A DNA stretch of 64,000 nucleotides, from contig NC_026657.2 in assembly GCF_000004075.3 (NCBI RefSeq), positions 38,860,732-38,924,731 of the forward strand, written 5' to 3'. Shown piece after piece: positions 1 through 12,136 of the stretch. The notes beneath the pieces are model-generated. The model had not been told where the DNA came from. It did no database searches and saw only the letters and a list, made by a program, of their open reading frames with translations. The stretch is from Cucumis sativus. Its lineage: Eukaryota > Streptophyta > Magnoliopsida > Cucurbitales > Cucurbitaceae. A program made the position numbers and the translations under genes. Position 1 is the first letter of the stretch. Every line of letters starts with the position of its first letter.

Positions 1-723
1 TAGAAAATATAAAAGGGTAAGGGGTAAAGTGGTAATAAAGAAAGAAAGGAAAAGTGGTGAAAGAGAAGTGTTGTTGGTCAAAGAAACAATAGAGAAAGGG
101 AAAGAGAGTTTGTTGTCACCAAATTTCGTTCCTCTTAACAAATTATATCATTAAAGAATCTTTTCGACTTCCCCTTTCTTATTTCTTATTTTCCCTTTCT
201 CTTTTCTTCTTTTATTGCTTCCCTTTAAATTCCTTTTTTTAAAAAAATTATTATTATTATTACTTATCTTTTAAAAGTTTTTATATTTGTTTTTTACTAA
301 TGGTTTCGATAAAGATTGAACCTCCGACTTTATGAATTGTGGAAAAAAAAAAGTCTTTATTGGTTTAAAAAGGAAAGAAAACGAGAATATGTTATCCATT
401 TTTATTTCTATCCTCGTCTATTCTTTTATAAAGTAATTATATATATGGATACACGTATAAACAAACGTATGAAAAATTTGATATGTCAAATAAGTGTTGC
501 TTTGTATCTGGTTCTATTTTTGTTATTCTAATTTGTAGTTTTTGTAGTGGGTGCCTCGAGTTTGGCATATTTTATGATTCGTTGAGGTTTTTTTTTCTTC
601 CTTCAAATTCTTTCCTTTTGAGGGTTTTGTGATTTATTGTTGAAATATTTATCTACAATTTTGTAGGATTTATTTTAGGGGACATGTAAAAATGATAAAG
701 TTGACAAGATATTTACAAAGTAG

Positions 724-905
724 AGCAAAATTTCATATTTTATCAATGATAGACATTTTGTTTTTTTACTATACTCAAATTATATATATATCAATGATAG
801 CAAAATTTCACATGTAGTTGTAAAGTGGTAATAGAGCTCAAATTTTGTTTTTTTTTTTTTTTTGTAAATATTTTAGTTTATTTTACTATATTTGTGATTA
901 TATTT
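724..905. repeat. Dispersed cucurbit-type CTATCA/TGATAG repeat, copy A
   Basis: Contains two TATCAATGATAG blocks, 'GCAAAATTTCA' twice, and the tail block TTTGTAAATATTTTAGTTTA followed by TTTTACTATATTTG. The same order of blocks recurs elsewhere in the window. No coding capacity. Confidence 0.6.
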
Positions 906-2599
906 TATTATACTCAATTTGAAAAGAAAAAAAAAAGAGCGGATAGTCGGAAAATTAAGTTTTTGACAAAAAAAGAACAAAATTAGTTTTAAGTTCGAAT
1001 TTGTTTATTATATTTTGTGGTATAAGAGATTTATAGAATAAATTAGTAAGATTTATTGTTATTTATTAATATAATTAATACGATCAATTTATAGTCTAGT
1101 TATCAAATATAGAAGCTATATTATCCGTTAAAGTTAAAAGGGACCATTTTCGAAAATTCAACACCAAAAAAAAAAAAAAAAAGGATATTTTGATAATTAG
1201 TTTATTCTTTTGTTACTTTTAAATGGCCATTTAATTCACCATCTAAATTATTTTATTTAAATAGTTTTTTAAAATGTCTATATTTCCAATCTTCTATTTT
1301 CTATAACCATAATTTAACTTGAAAGTTTTATGAAAATAATTGTTTTAATAATAATTTGTTTTCTTTCTTTTTTGTTTTTAATCAAGTCTCTATATAATAT
1401 TTTTGCTTCAACTTTTTTTCGTAGATAAAAAACCAAGTTAATATTTAAAAACTAAAAAATTTAGCATTCAATAAGTTGTTTTTGTTTTTTAAATTTAGCT
1501 CGGATTTCAACGAAAATATTTCAAAATGATCTAAAATCATAAATATGATTTGTTTTAAAAAAGAAAAAAGAAATGCTTACCAAGCCGGTTAGTTTTCGTT
1601 GTTATAACTTTATTTTATTATGTTATAATTTAGTTAACTAATGCAAAAAAAACAAACACAATTCAATTTATATATATATAATTTGAGTATAGTTAGACTA
1701 AATTTCCTTTTAAAATAATTAATTTGAAACATATTCAAAATGATTCTGAGTTTGAAACTTTAGGATTTTGAGGAATTTCAATTCATACCAAATTTAAAAA
1801 ATTTGTGTTGGTTTCTAAAATGATTTAAAATATTGTTTTTACCTAAAGAATTTACTAACCAAAGCGCTCGAATTTGGTAGTATTTCATATGATTCAAAAT
1901 TAAATTACATGATTACTTTTCTTCTTTAGGTTAGATTGTTACACATTCATATAAAATCATTTATTGGTGTGAAAGCTTAAACTTAGTCTAAAAGTGTGTT
2001 TCCTCCAATGGGTCCATTACATAATTTGTTGTTTTAAATTCTCTATTACAAAGTCAAGCCATGAAAAATCAATTTTTTAAGTGTTAAAAAGGACTCCAAG
2101 TCTTAACTATTGACTTTTATATCTATGATAAAAATAAAATAATAGATTAAAAGCGCTTTGAATGAAATGAAATGAAATCACGAGTCAATCACGGAGTGGT
2201 TTAGAAAGAAAAAAAAGGTTGATAGTTTGAACTAATAATAAAAAGGAAATTGAAAAAAACGAGATTACGATTAATTTTGTTATTTCATCTTGAGCAATTA
2301 ATTACGTGGTAGTTACTCCAATAATATTTGTACCGAAACACTACATGAACTTAAATGGTACTTCAAAATTGTCTCAATAACGATCCTACTTTTTAATTAA
2401 GATATTTGACCAAAAAGTTAAATTAACTTAATAGGAGTGAGTGTATATAGGGTTACGAGTGAATTAATTAAATGAAACATGCAATAACACGTTGAGAATC
2501 AATTTAAAGTCAATTATTTGTATTGCTTTTCTCCGTGAACTTTAAACCAATTGTGGAAATAATTTTTGGTAATAATTTTGAGTCATTGATACGTTACAG

Positions 2600-2690
2600 T
2601 GACAAAATATTATCATTGATAGAATCTAAAATTTTAGTATAGTTTGTAAATATTTTAATTTATTTTACTATTTTTAAAAAGGTTTATTTT
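2600..2690. repeat. Dispersed CTATCA/TGATAG repeat, copy B (short)
   Basis: Has ATTATCATTGATAGAAT followed by AAATTTTAGTATAGTTTGT, then TAAATATTTTAATTTATTTT. The central hairpin section of longer copies is missing. Confidence 0.6.
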
Positions 2691-2924
2691 TTGAAGTTTT
2701 GATTTTTATTTTCGTTATTTAGATAATTAGAATAGAAGAATGAGACTATGTATATGAAAAAAAAAGAAGAGAATATCTATTATGTTTTAAATTGAGTTAT
2801 TTTTGCAACACGTTGATATCGTTGAACTTTTTCTTTTCAAGTTTTGGAGTATTTTTTTAACTTTAGAAAGTTCATATATAATTTCAAAACAAAATACAAA
2901 CCTTGAATGTATGTTTTAAGGGCA

Positions 2925-3110
2925 TTTTTAAAAATAGAAAAATAAAATAAATTATAGCAAAATTTTGGGTTTTAACGATGATAAAAACAGAGACTTTTAT
3001 TACTGTCTATCACTGCTATTGATAGAAAGATATTAATGTCTATCGACGATATAATCTGAAATTTTATTATAAATTGTAAATATTTTTTTCAAATTTAGTA
3101 TTTTTGACGA
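2925..3110. repeat. Dispersed CTATCA/TGATAG repeat, copy C
   Basis: One of the fuller copies: TATAGCAAAATTTTGGG, then CTGTCTATCACTGCTATTG, ATAG, a second CTATCGACGATA block, and the tail TTGTAAATATTTTTTTC. The paired CTATC/GATAG words would let the core fold into hairpins. Confidence 0.6.
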
Positions 3111-3264
3111 TTCTCCACTGTTTTACGGTTCAAGAAGTTTGCAAGTTTCTATTTCACACCTAAAATATACCAATTTTTATACTGGGTCAACTTCTTGAAT
3201 AATATTATTTTACTTAAAAGTTAAATTGTTAGAATTTTTTAAATAAAAATTATTGTAAAGGTGT

Positions 3265-3410
3265 TGAAAATATTTATAAAATATCACAAAATTTCATGTT
3301 GAACTAATAATAGATTTATGCCAATATTTATCATTGATAGAACATAAACTTTGTTATATTTTTATAAATATTTTGGTTCGTTACGCTATGTTTGAAAAAT
3401 ATCATTATAT
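3265..3410. repeat. Dispersed CTATCA/TGATAG repeat, copy D
   Basis: TATCACAAAATTTCATGTTG, TTATCATTGATAGAACAT, and the tail TTATAAATATTTTGGTTCG followed by 'CGCTATGTTTGAAAAATA'. Same order of blocks as copies A-C. Confidence 0.6.
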
Positions 3411-3835
3411 ATATATAATCGAAAAATGGTCAAAAATAGCAAAATACACAAAACCCTAATGAATTTTGGGTAATTTAGTAATAAAGTCCAAAATATTTAC
3501 GGCACATATAACAAAATAAAAAGTTTATGAAACTAGCCCTTTTTTAAAAATATTACAGGTTTGCTCTTTGCCGCTTTTGAATTTCGCCCGGTCCTGATTC
3601 TTCCTTCTTCCTTTCCATCTTCTTCATAGCGACAGTTAGTGGCAGCGTTCTCTGTCTCTTCTTCTTATGCAATTTCTCTTTTATATGCTTTTGAAATCAT
3701 GATAATTGTTCCACAATTATTATTATTCTTTTTCACTATACTTCTACTATTATTATCTTTGTTTTCAATCAATCATCAATCTTGTATTATTATTTTTCAA
3801 TGTGTCGTGGATAGAGATGAACTACCTGAGTGTTT

Positions 3836-4080
3836 ACTATAAGGCTTTTCAAAATTATATTGTTTACCATGAATGACGTGCTCATGATACATGAACTACA
3901 CGATGGTTTGCTAGGGTTTTTTCACAACCATCATTTATCACGAACAACTTGATCGTGTATAATAAACTACACATCATCATGTATCATCATTTACACAATC
4001 GTTTACTAGAACTTTTCAAAATCATCGTTTATCATGAGCTAGAATTACATGTGCACGTGTAGTAGTTTAGTTATACCATG
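3836..4080. repeat. Degenerate minisatellite-like block (3 units)
   Basis: Three diverged units of about 75-95 bp. Each begins CTA..GGCTTTTCAAAA or similar, continues with an ATCGTTTATCATGA-like word, and ends with an ACACGATCGTGTAT-like word and a GTTTA/AACTAC segment. Unit starts lie near 3838, 3911 and 4005. It is non-coding and sits about 250 bp upstream of the seryl-tRNA synthetase gene. Confidence 0.45.
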
Positions 4081-4322
4081 TGTTGACTGAGATATTTTTT
4101 ATATTTCTTAGTTCGGTAAACTTTTTTTGATTTTAAAATTGTTGGTAAATATTTCGTCGATTTGTTATAGTTAAAAGAAAGATTGATGAATTTTTGTTAT
4201 TCAATTATTTTTGTTGTTCCTTTTTGGATTGTAAAGAGTTTGCTTTTTCATTATATTATTAGAAGAAAGAAAAGCCCAATCCTTCATTTAATTTTTCCCC
4301 TCACATTTCCGTACAAGAGAAG

Positions 4323-7300
4323 ATGAAGATAATGATAATGGGGGAAAGGGGTGCCATCCGCCATTTCCATTCCTTCCCGCCAAGCCATACCTTCCCCAAA
4401 GCTTCAACAATGGGATTCCAAACCCTTAAGCTACCTGCCTTTCCAGCCTCTTCCACTTCCCGTCTAATGGTACTGCCTCCCACTAAAACCCCTTCTCTTA
4501 CTTCTCTTCATCCTTGTGTCCGTACCCACAGACCTCCATCTCGATTACTCGTTCGGGCTTTCTCATTGCCGTCCGTCGAATTCGACCACCCTCCCTCTAC
4601 AATCGCCGGAGAAGAAAAGGGTAATTTAATTTTCTCATCTTTCTTATTGTCCTTGGCATTTATTTGATTCCTCCAATTTGCGTGGTGAGAAATGGGTGTT
4701 TGATGTTGTGTATTGTTGTTCTTGAATTGGATTAGTTGTGAAACCTCAATGGAAAGCTTCAATAGACTTCAAGTGGATTAGGGATAACAAGGATTTGGTG
4801 GCTTCAAATATACAGAATCGGAAATCTGGTGCTAATTTGGAACTTGTGCTTCAGCTTTATGACAAAATGTTAAATCTTCAGAAGGTTAGATTTTGATTTG
4901 GTTTTTCCTCTTTTCTTTTCTGGGTGTTGACTCAACTATCATATGGATTGATTCTGTAGTCATTCTTGCACCATTGTAGATGCATTATTACGTCTATTGA
5001 TATTTTCATCAAAATTTTATTTGCCCAACTATACATGAGGACAGACCATCATGATCAAACTAGTTTTTTTGCTCCTTTTTAAATCAATGCTTAGCTAACT
5101 GTTACTCACAGATTCCAGGAAGTTGAGCAGCTTCGTGCTGAGAGGAATATGGTTGCAAACAAGATGAAAGGGAAGCTGGAACCATCCGAGCGTCAAAAAC
5201 TCATAGAGGAAGGTATATACATTTTTCTGTCTGAAAATATCATTTCATTCTCAATTTCTTTGTTACCAAATTTACTCTGGTTTTCTCTTTTCAGGAAAGA
5301 ATCTAAAGGAAGGATTGGTTTCTTTGGAAGAAAATCTTCTTAAACTAACAGATCAGCTTCAACAAGAAGCACAATGTATACCAAACACGACCCATCCGGA
5401 TGTTCCTATCGGAGGGGAGGACTGCTCGATAATAAGAAAGATGGTATTTCTGCTTTTCAAACTCTGAATTATACTTTCTTGCCCCAGCCTTTTTGGATGG
5501 TACATTTTACGCTCTGCAATCTCTTTCGTAGGTTGGTAGCCCGAGGGAGTTCAGTTTTCCTGTTAAAGATCATCTTGAACTTGGGAAGCAACTGGACATT
5601 TTTGACTTTGATGCTGCTGCTGAGGTACAATCCTTGTTCATTTTAAGGTACTCAAGAGTTACTATTTCACCTTGTTATGTCTATATAAAAATATCAGTGA
5701 GAAAGCTACCATTACGAGTCTTTAAAAGATAAGTAACTTAAGCTTTTGAACTATCCGGCTATTACTGATGTTGTATGTCATAATAAGTTAGATGTTGTCC
5801 TCATTTACTTTGATTATGAGTATTGGTTTAGATGTCGACTGGTTCCTATCTTCCTTTAAAAAGTGTTGTTTCCATTTTAAAAAAGTATTGGTTTAGTGGT
5901 TCATTGTCTCTATGTATGACTTGACCACTTTTGTTTAGTTTGAGATATTCAATCCATCGCCCTCAGTCTGGCCTATTCTTATTTTAAGCTTATATTAGTT
6001 TCCTTATGTTTTGTAATGCAAAAACGGCCTTAATGTTATACTTTACTGATTTATACAGGTTAGTGGATCTAAGTTCTACTACCTGAAAAATGCGGCAGTA
6101 ACATTAGAATTGGGTCTGATCAACTGGACACTCTCTGAAGTTATGAAGAGAGGCTTTACTCCTTTAATAACCCCGGAAATTGTTAGGTCCACAGTCGTTG
6201 AAAAGTGTGGATTCCAACCTCGTGGTGAAAATACTCAGGTTTTGCCCATCTTTTCTCGGTTTTTTTTTTTTTGGTTTTTATTGTATGATTACTACATTCT
6301 ATGTTGCGTGATAGCTTTCCAGTACAAGATAATTTCATCTGTTCATAGCATAGCCATAGACATTTGATTTGACACAGCTTTATAATTGCAGGGCTTATTA
6401 TAACATTCCTTATACATATAGATGTGATTTAAATGTCATTTTTAATCGCTGCTATCCAATCTAGACAAACCCCAAGAAGAATGAATGCCTTCTTCCCAAC
6501 TATATTATTTGTTAGTTGTTTTAGCTAGAATCCTTTCACACCCTTGGCTTGTTGCTTGACAGGTTTATTCCATTGAGGGAAGTGACCAATGCCTCATTGG
6601 TACTGCAGAGATTCCTGTAGGAGGGATTCACATGGACTCCATCCTTTCTGAGTCTTCATTACCTTTGAAGTATGTTGCTTATTCTCATTGCTTTCGTACT
6701 GAGGCAGGTGCTGCTGGAGCGGCAACAAGGTACCAACCGACATACTTCCTTGGTCGTTTTCGTTTTCCTCAGTTACTCTATTTTGTATAATGAAGGCATG
6801 TTTATGAGTGCTTTTGAAGCGGTTAAAATAACTTTCTTTTTCATCGTTTGAAATCACTTAGGAGTTAAAATGTAACTTTAATCAACCAAAATCAGTTTAA
6901 TGTTTGATTTTTCGTTCTTAAACTTAATTTTTAAGACATGATTTTCAACACGACAAAACTAATGCTAACAATTTCAAAATTCTCCAACATGTACCGATTC
7001 TTTTTCCTAAAATCATCATCTCTAAATGAACAAGAACAAGCCCTGAGCCTATCCCTTACCTCTTTTGTTTCACTCACATCATTAACGTAGTTGCCTCTTC
7101 TCTAACAAGCATTTGATTTATTAATCTGATGATGAACAGAGGCCTGTATCGAGTTCACCAGTTCAGCAAGGTAGAAATGTTTATATTTTGCCGTCCTGAA
7201 GAGAGTGAGTCTTACCATGAAGAACTCATAAGGATTGAAGAGGACCTGTTCTCATCACTAGGATTGCATTTCAAGTAAAAAATCTGCTTTTAGTTATATA

Positions 7301-7852
7301 TTCATTGTCATTGTATTGTTTGAACAACACATCTGTTTTTTCCTTTTAGTTGCCCCATCACACTTCATTTCTATTATCGTAGGACCTTGGATATGGCCTC
7401 AGCAGATTTAGGTGCACCTGCTTATCGAAAATTTGATGTGGAGGCATGGATGCCAGGTTTGGGACGATATGGCGAGGTACTTCACTCTCTCCCTCCCTTT
7501 GTGTCCAGTAGGTACAATTAGAGTTAAACTGTTGTGAGTCACTTCGATCTTATTTATAAATCATACCTGTCAACAGATATCAAGTGCATCGAATTGTACA
7601 GACTATCAAAGCCGTAGATTAGGAATCCGATATCGTCCCCAAGAACAGGTACCATCAACTTTGAAGAAGGGCAAAGGCAATCTAGCGCCAACACAATTTG
7701 TTCACACGTTGAATGCAACAGCATGTGCTGTGCCTCGAATGATGGTTTGCTTGCTTGAAAATTATCAGCAGGAAGATGGGTCTGTTATTATTCCTGAGCC
7801 ATTGAGGCCTTTCATGGGTGGTCTTGACCGCATTTCTCCCGCATCTGCATAG
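4323..7852 (+). CDS. Seryl-tRNA synthetase, chloroplast/mitochondrial
   Basis: Class II enzyme charging tRNA-Ser with serine in organelles. Ten exons: 4323-4620, 4736-4884, 5119-5212, 5295-5443, 5532-5624, 6059-6238, 6563-6729, 7140-7274, 7383-7476, 7577-7852. All introns are GT-AG and phases match, giving 544 aa. The first ~100 residues are Ser/Pro/Arg-rich, like a transit peptide. Residues ~110-215 form the tRNA-binding coiled coil. Motif 1 lies around 268-315, the TAE serine-binding loop at 335-337, motif 2 (FRTEAG...[12 protein letters not shown]) around 362-395, and motif 3 (AVPRMM...ENYQQEDGS...LRPF) around 504-533. A second in-frame ATG at 4410 gives a 515-aa form that still has a targeting-like N terminus; I cannot tell which start is used. 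The family in Arabidopsis is dual-targeted to plastid and mitochondrion. It converges on TL29, with about 890 bp between the two stop codons. Confidence 0.95.
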
Positions 7853-8743
7853 AGCATCCTGAGGCAATTTCAACGTTTTCTTATTCCACAAGTTTCAAAT
7901 TTTGCAGTCTACAACATATTTAGTGAGTAATTCAAACAATCGATATTTACCTGATTGATTTCCCAATTGTAGTTTGTGGTTTAATTATTGGCAGCTGATT
8001 GCTAAATTACATTTACTTGGCTATGATTTACATATTTCTGAGTAGTGAATGAAAAAATTTGGATTAATCACAGAAATCATGCTATTTTTCAGATCCAGAT
8101 CGAACTCCAAATTCAATTCGGATTGGATTTGAGACTAATTAAAACTACGTGTATCCAAAATTTAAATTGAAATTTTGGATAAAGTAAAATAGTTTCAATT
8201 ACAGATCGAATTCCAAATTCGTATTAGGTTAAAGTAAAATAATTTTGTCCAATATTTAAGCTTAGATCAATTGAGTGTGGTAGTTCCTTCATTAAAAAGG
8301 TTCAGAAAGCAACCTGGAGAATTTAATTCTCCCTGAAATGGTTAAAGTTTACCGAAGATCATAAACACGTATGCCTTTTCAAATCAAGCGTATACATTCA
8401 GTAAAGAAAATTCTAACGGAATTTACAAAAACATGTTTGTCTGTTTCTGTTTGAAAGATGATATGTATTAAATATAGTACTATCCCTGACCGGTATTAAA
8501 TGCTTGCTCCCCTTTTGGATGGTGTACGTTAGCTGAGACTTTTGCCTCCTAAGGTATTTGAATTGAAGGGGAAAGAATGTGAACAGAATTGGAACCAACA
8601 ATTTTAGTGGAATTTCAATTGTAAATTATGGCCAATGCCTACAAAAACAACTCTTCCCATACAATTCTTGAGAAGCCTGCCGTTATAAAATCGGTTTCAG
8701 AGTAGCTTTCTTCACCTTTATCAATCCTTTCAAGACTATCCAT
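7853..8743. other. Convergent 3' spacer between SerRS and TL29
   Basis: Holds the 3' UTRs of both genes. No ORF of interest is present. An imperfect direct repeat occurs: 'CAGATCGAA.TCCAAATTC' near 8097 and again near 8203, each followed within ~110 bp by AAAGTAAAATA. No RNA gene was recognised. Confidence 0.6.
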
Positions 8744-11700
8744 CTATAACTTGAGTTTGCTCAAATCAACTTTCTTAACTGGATAGCTATAAGCCTCGTA
8801 ATTTATCTGCTGTCCCAAGCTACTTATTTTTGTAAGAGTGGTTATTAGATCAACCTGAAGGAATAGATCATAAAGCTAAGTGTGAGAATACGAGGTCAAA
8901 TGGAGATGTGTATTATATTGGGTTCATATATGTAAAGAATGTGATTAGACTGAAAACAAAAGCAGTTAATAGTCACGTACTCACCTCATAATCAGTTTGA
9001 GAAACCGTTTCACGGCTTCGTTGATACTTTTGAACCCATGGAAAAACATCAGGATCTGAGGCTAGTAATTCCTCAGTTGCTGCCTGATCAGGACCCAGAA
9101 ATGCGGACAGAACTGCCAGCTGCCGGAAGTCCAAACAAATTTTTAGCATATTATTGTTATTACTATACTTCGCTGCAGAGATCAATTTAAGTTTTTTGAC
9201 ATATATAATCCGCAGGGAATATTGGACATGTTTACTATACTTGTAAGACAGCAAAGCCAAATATTTCAATTGGAACTTTAAATTAAGGAGCATACCTGGC
9301 GGGGACCAAATCCAATGGCCGATAACTTTTCTTTCATTTCCTGAACGCTAGCTTTCTCCCAGATGGGGACCCTTCCCTCAGGATCAGGCGCTTCGGCATC
9401 TGATCTTCCAAATTGTCTTTCAAACAACCCCCACTGTAGGCACAAGGAGACACTGTTGTTTGCGTTATGCCCCCAATAGTAAAAATTTGCAGGATGATCA
9501 TGTTCTTTTTTAACACAAAATTCGTAGCTGCTATGTGTAGACTACAATTTTCAGAACAAAACATCTTTTCTATCAATTTGGACGAAGGCAAAGATATGGC
9601 CAATCCATTAGAAGGAGATAGAAAAAATATCCTTAAATCAGCTCAACCAAATATCACACTGAACAATTTGCTCATTCACCAAGAAATTTGGTTGAGTTGA
9701 TTAAAGAAGATTTAAGAAAAAATGTGAACTTAGAGAACTGGACCACATAGAGGATTGTCAGCTCAGTGAGGCAGTATCACTACATTCACTGTGTAATTGC
9801 AAAAAGAAGACGTCATTAATAGGGAATCACGTCAACCCTCTACTTGAACTGCCAAAAGATCCTCACTTGGTGGATGGATGTTAGAATGAGCCTGCGTAAG
9901 ATTGTCAGTGGGTGATCCACAGACACACTTGCACAGGCTCATACATGTACTGGATGAGTATATTTGTAATAAACATTCAGATGTCCATGCAGCATAACTG
10001 ACCTGCCCGTTGGAGCCATATGCACTATATAACAAACTCCCCTTTTCCTCATTCCCACCACATTTTCTGATGGCAGATGCTAGAAAGGTGGATTTAACGC
10101 CACTTTGTGCTGCATGGAGAAAATGAACTTGATCTCATTGTTATTGTTTATTCAGAAAAGCCACAAGCTAATTACCTCTACTCCAACTCATCCCTAAATA
10201 AATCTGAAATTTTCTATAAATTTGAGGGGCTAGGAAGGTCACAACTTAGCTAATTACCTGCAACATTTTAATTTAAAAATAAAAACTAAAAAAAGAAGAA
10301 GAAAAAAGGGTATCAGAATGCAATTGACCAATGCATGGAAGAAGTTCAGAGACGGAAATTGTTAAGACATTAAACCTGCGAGTTGAATAAGATCTGCGTA
10401 GGAAATAGGTCCACCCTTTGAATAAGAATCTATCTCCTTTTTTGCTTCCTCTATTAAACTCATAGCAGCAGACAACTTGGCGTTTTCAGGTCTGGAAATC
10501 TCTGAACTTCATGGCAAAAAGCATAGAAAAAGAAGTTAATAGATTTTATAATGAAGAAAGTGCCAAGGTAGTTAAATAAAACCAAACTACGTGATGCATG
10601 ACATGATGCCTGAAAATAATTTTGAACTGGAAAACGTGGAAGGATAATGATTTCAATCTATTTATAGGATACCATACTCGAATCATCAATGATGCACCAG
10701 ACATGCAAAGTCTTTTTTGAAAATAATGTGAATGTTAATAATTTATTTCCCAGCAAGGACATAACATCTAAAATGTAGTACCTAAAGCGGATGGATCCAT
10801 TTGGCCCTCCAGATTTAGTAGCCTACAAACTTGATCAAATTGTATTAGCATCTTCCTTCAAATCTTTTAGTTTGTCAATGCAGTAAAATCAAACCCAGTT
10901 GTGTAATTTTAGGAGAGGAAGTATTTTTGTCTGACCTTATCGTAAGTCACAGCATCATTTAGTGCCAATGTTAAAAGGGAGGGAACAATGTCTGGATTTT
11001 TCTGAGATAAACAAACGAAAACAAAAGAGATAAGTATCTACTCTGAGAACCGTGTATGATTATAAGAACATTGATCCTTCAACCATAGCAATTAAAACCA
11101 AAATTTGTTGAGAATAGGATTAAATGTACACTATCCCATTTAAGCTTCTGGGCCTACTGATGCTAGCATAGGTCTAATAGCTCAAATCCGTAAAATGTTG
11201 TTCTTCCTTGTTTCACATGTTGAATCTCAATTCAAGTATCCAAGCCTTAACATTACAGGATTTGTTGAGAATGTACTAAAAAAAATGTAAATTCCACCTT
11301 AGTCTATCAGCTTAAATCTAGTAATGAATTATGGGACTTATACCTTAATAGCTGTATAAAGGGTGCTCTTGATACTTGCTGCAATCAATAATGTAAAACC
11401 AAAATAAGTAAAATATGCGTTTGTAAACATGTAACCGCTTGAATCAAACTCATAGACTAGAATTATTTACTAGACATTTCAAGCACTAGGGAATGGTAAG
11501 ATTAAGATCAAGCAAACAACCAACTGAAAAACAGTAATGCAGACTAATATAAACTTACACAAAAATTCAGATCGCTGTCTACGCTGTATTAAATCAGCAG
11601 CATAAGCCGGCTCTACCATTAGGTCAGAGTTCACCATTAATCCCTAAGGAAGAGGTCGCAACTGGCAGAAACTCATCATCATATCATTCAAACTCATTCA

Positions 11701-12136
11701 AGCTCATATATATAATTTTCTAAAAGTAACAGTTCGATCGCTCACTCTCTTCATACATTAAGTTGTAAGGCACTAGTCGAATTAATTCACTGGCGAAACA
11801 AATATCTCTTAGTAAAGAGAGAGAGAAGAGAGAAAAAGAAATAGCTCTCACCAGGGCAAGAGTACCGCCAAAACCTTGAAGAACATCTCTTCTACTAATA
11901 CGATCCTGGTTGCTAGCATCCGTTTTGACGTGAGCACAACGAAGTTTGACCTGAAAATGAAAAAGAGAGAATGTAGGATGAGGGAGGAATTAGAAGGTGG
12001 GATCAGAATGAAATTAAGAAAGGGAAGAGTTAGTTACAGTGAGGGAGGGAAATGAAGAAGTGGGGGAGGAGAAGGCGGTTTGAGGAGGAAGGAGAGGGAG
12101 AAAGGAAGGGAGAGAAGAGAGGAAAGAGAGCGCCAT
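8744..12136 (-). CDS. TL29: Thylakoid lumenal 29 kDa protein (TL29/APX4-like)
   Basis: Ascorbate-peroxidase-like protein of the thylakoid lumen, associated in Arabidopsis with photosystem II. Eleven exons, listed 5' to 3': 12136-12038, 11950-11852, 11643-11559, 11378-11344, 11001-10936, 10822-10782, 10506-10376, 10109-10003, 9433-9296, 9119-8985, 8854-8744. Phases agree, giving 348 aa, the usual family length. The N terminus is a Ser/Pro/Leu-rich stromal transit peptide. A second signal follows, with twin arginine at residues 53-54 (SRRDVLQG), a hydrophobic stretch and AYA at 79-81, i.e. Tat export with cleavage before ADL. In the peroxidase domain the distal segment reads TLALNDAVTY where ascorbate peroxidase has RLAWHSAGTF, so the catalytic Arg, Trp and His are replaced. 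The proximal GGHT motif is also absent. The protein ends in LSKLKL. Enzyme activity is therefore unlikely. Confidence 0.95.

Larger units (their letters stand above)
1..4322. other. Intergenic, AT-rich, repeat-bearing spacer
   Basis: No supportable gene is present; the open frames are short and low in complexity. The stretch holds several copies of a dispersed CTATCA/TGATAG repeat (entered separately), poly(A/T) runs, and a block of degenerate 75-95 bp units near 3836-4080. The last few hundred bases should contain the promoter and 5' UTR of the seryl-tRNA synthetase gene. They include AGCCCA at about 4273, the complement of a site II-type TGGGCT element common in promoters of nuclear genes for organelle and translation proteins; this regulatory reading is an inference. 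Confidence 0.7.

Noticed and set aside
316..531. 71-codon open frame on the plus strand
   Set aside because: Lys/Tyr/Phe-rich low-complexity translation in AT-rich spacer, without splice context or recognised family.
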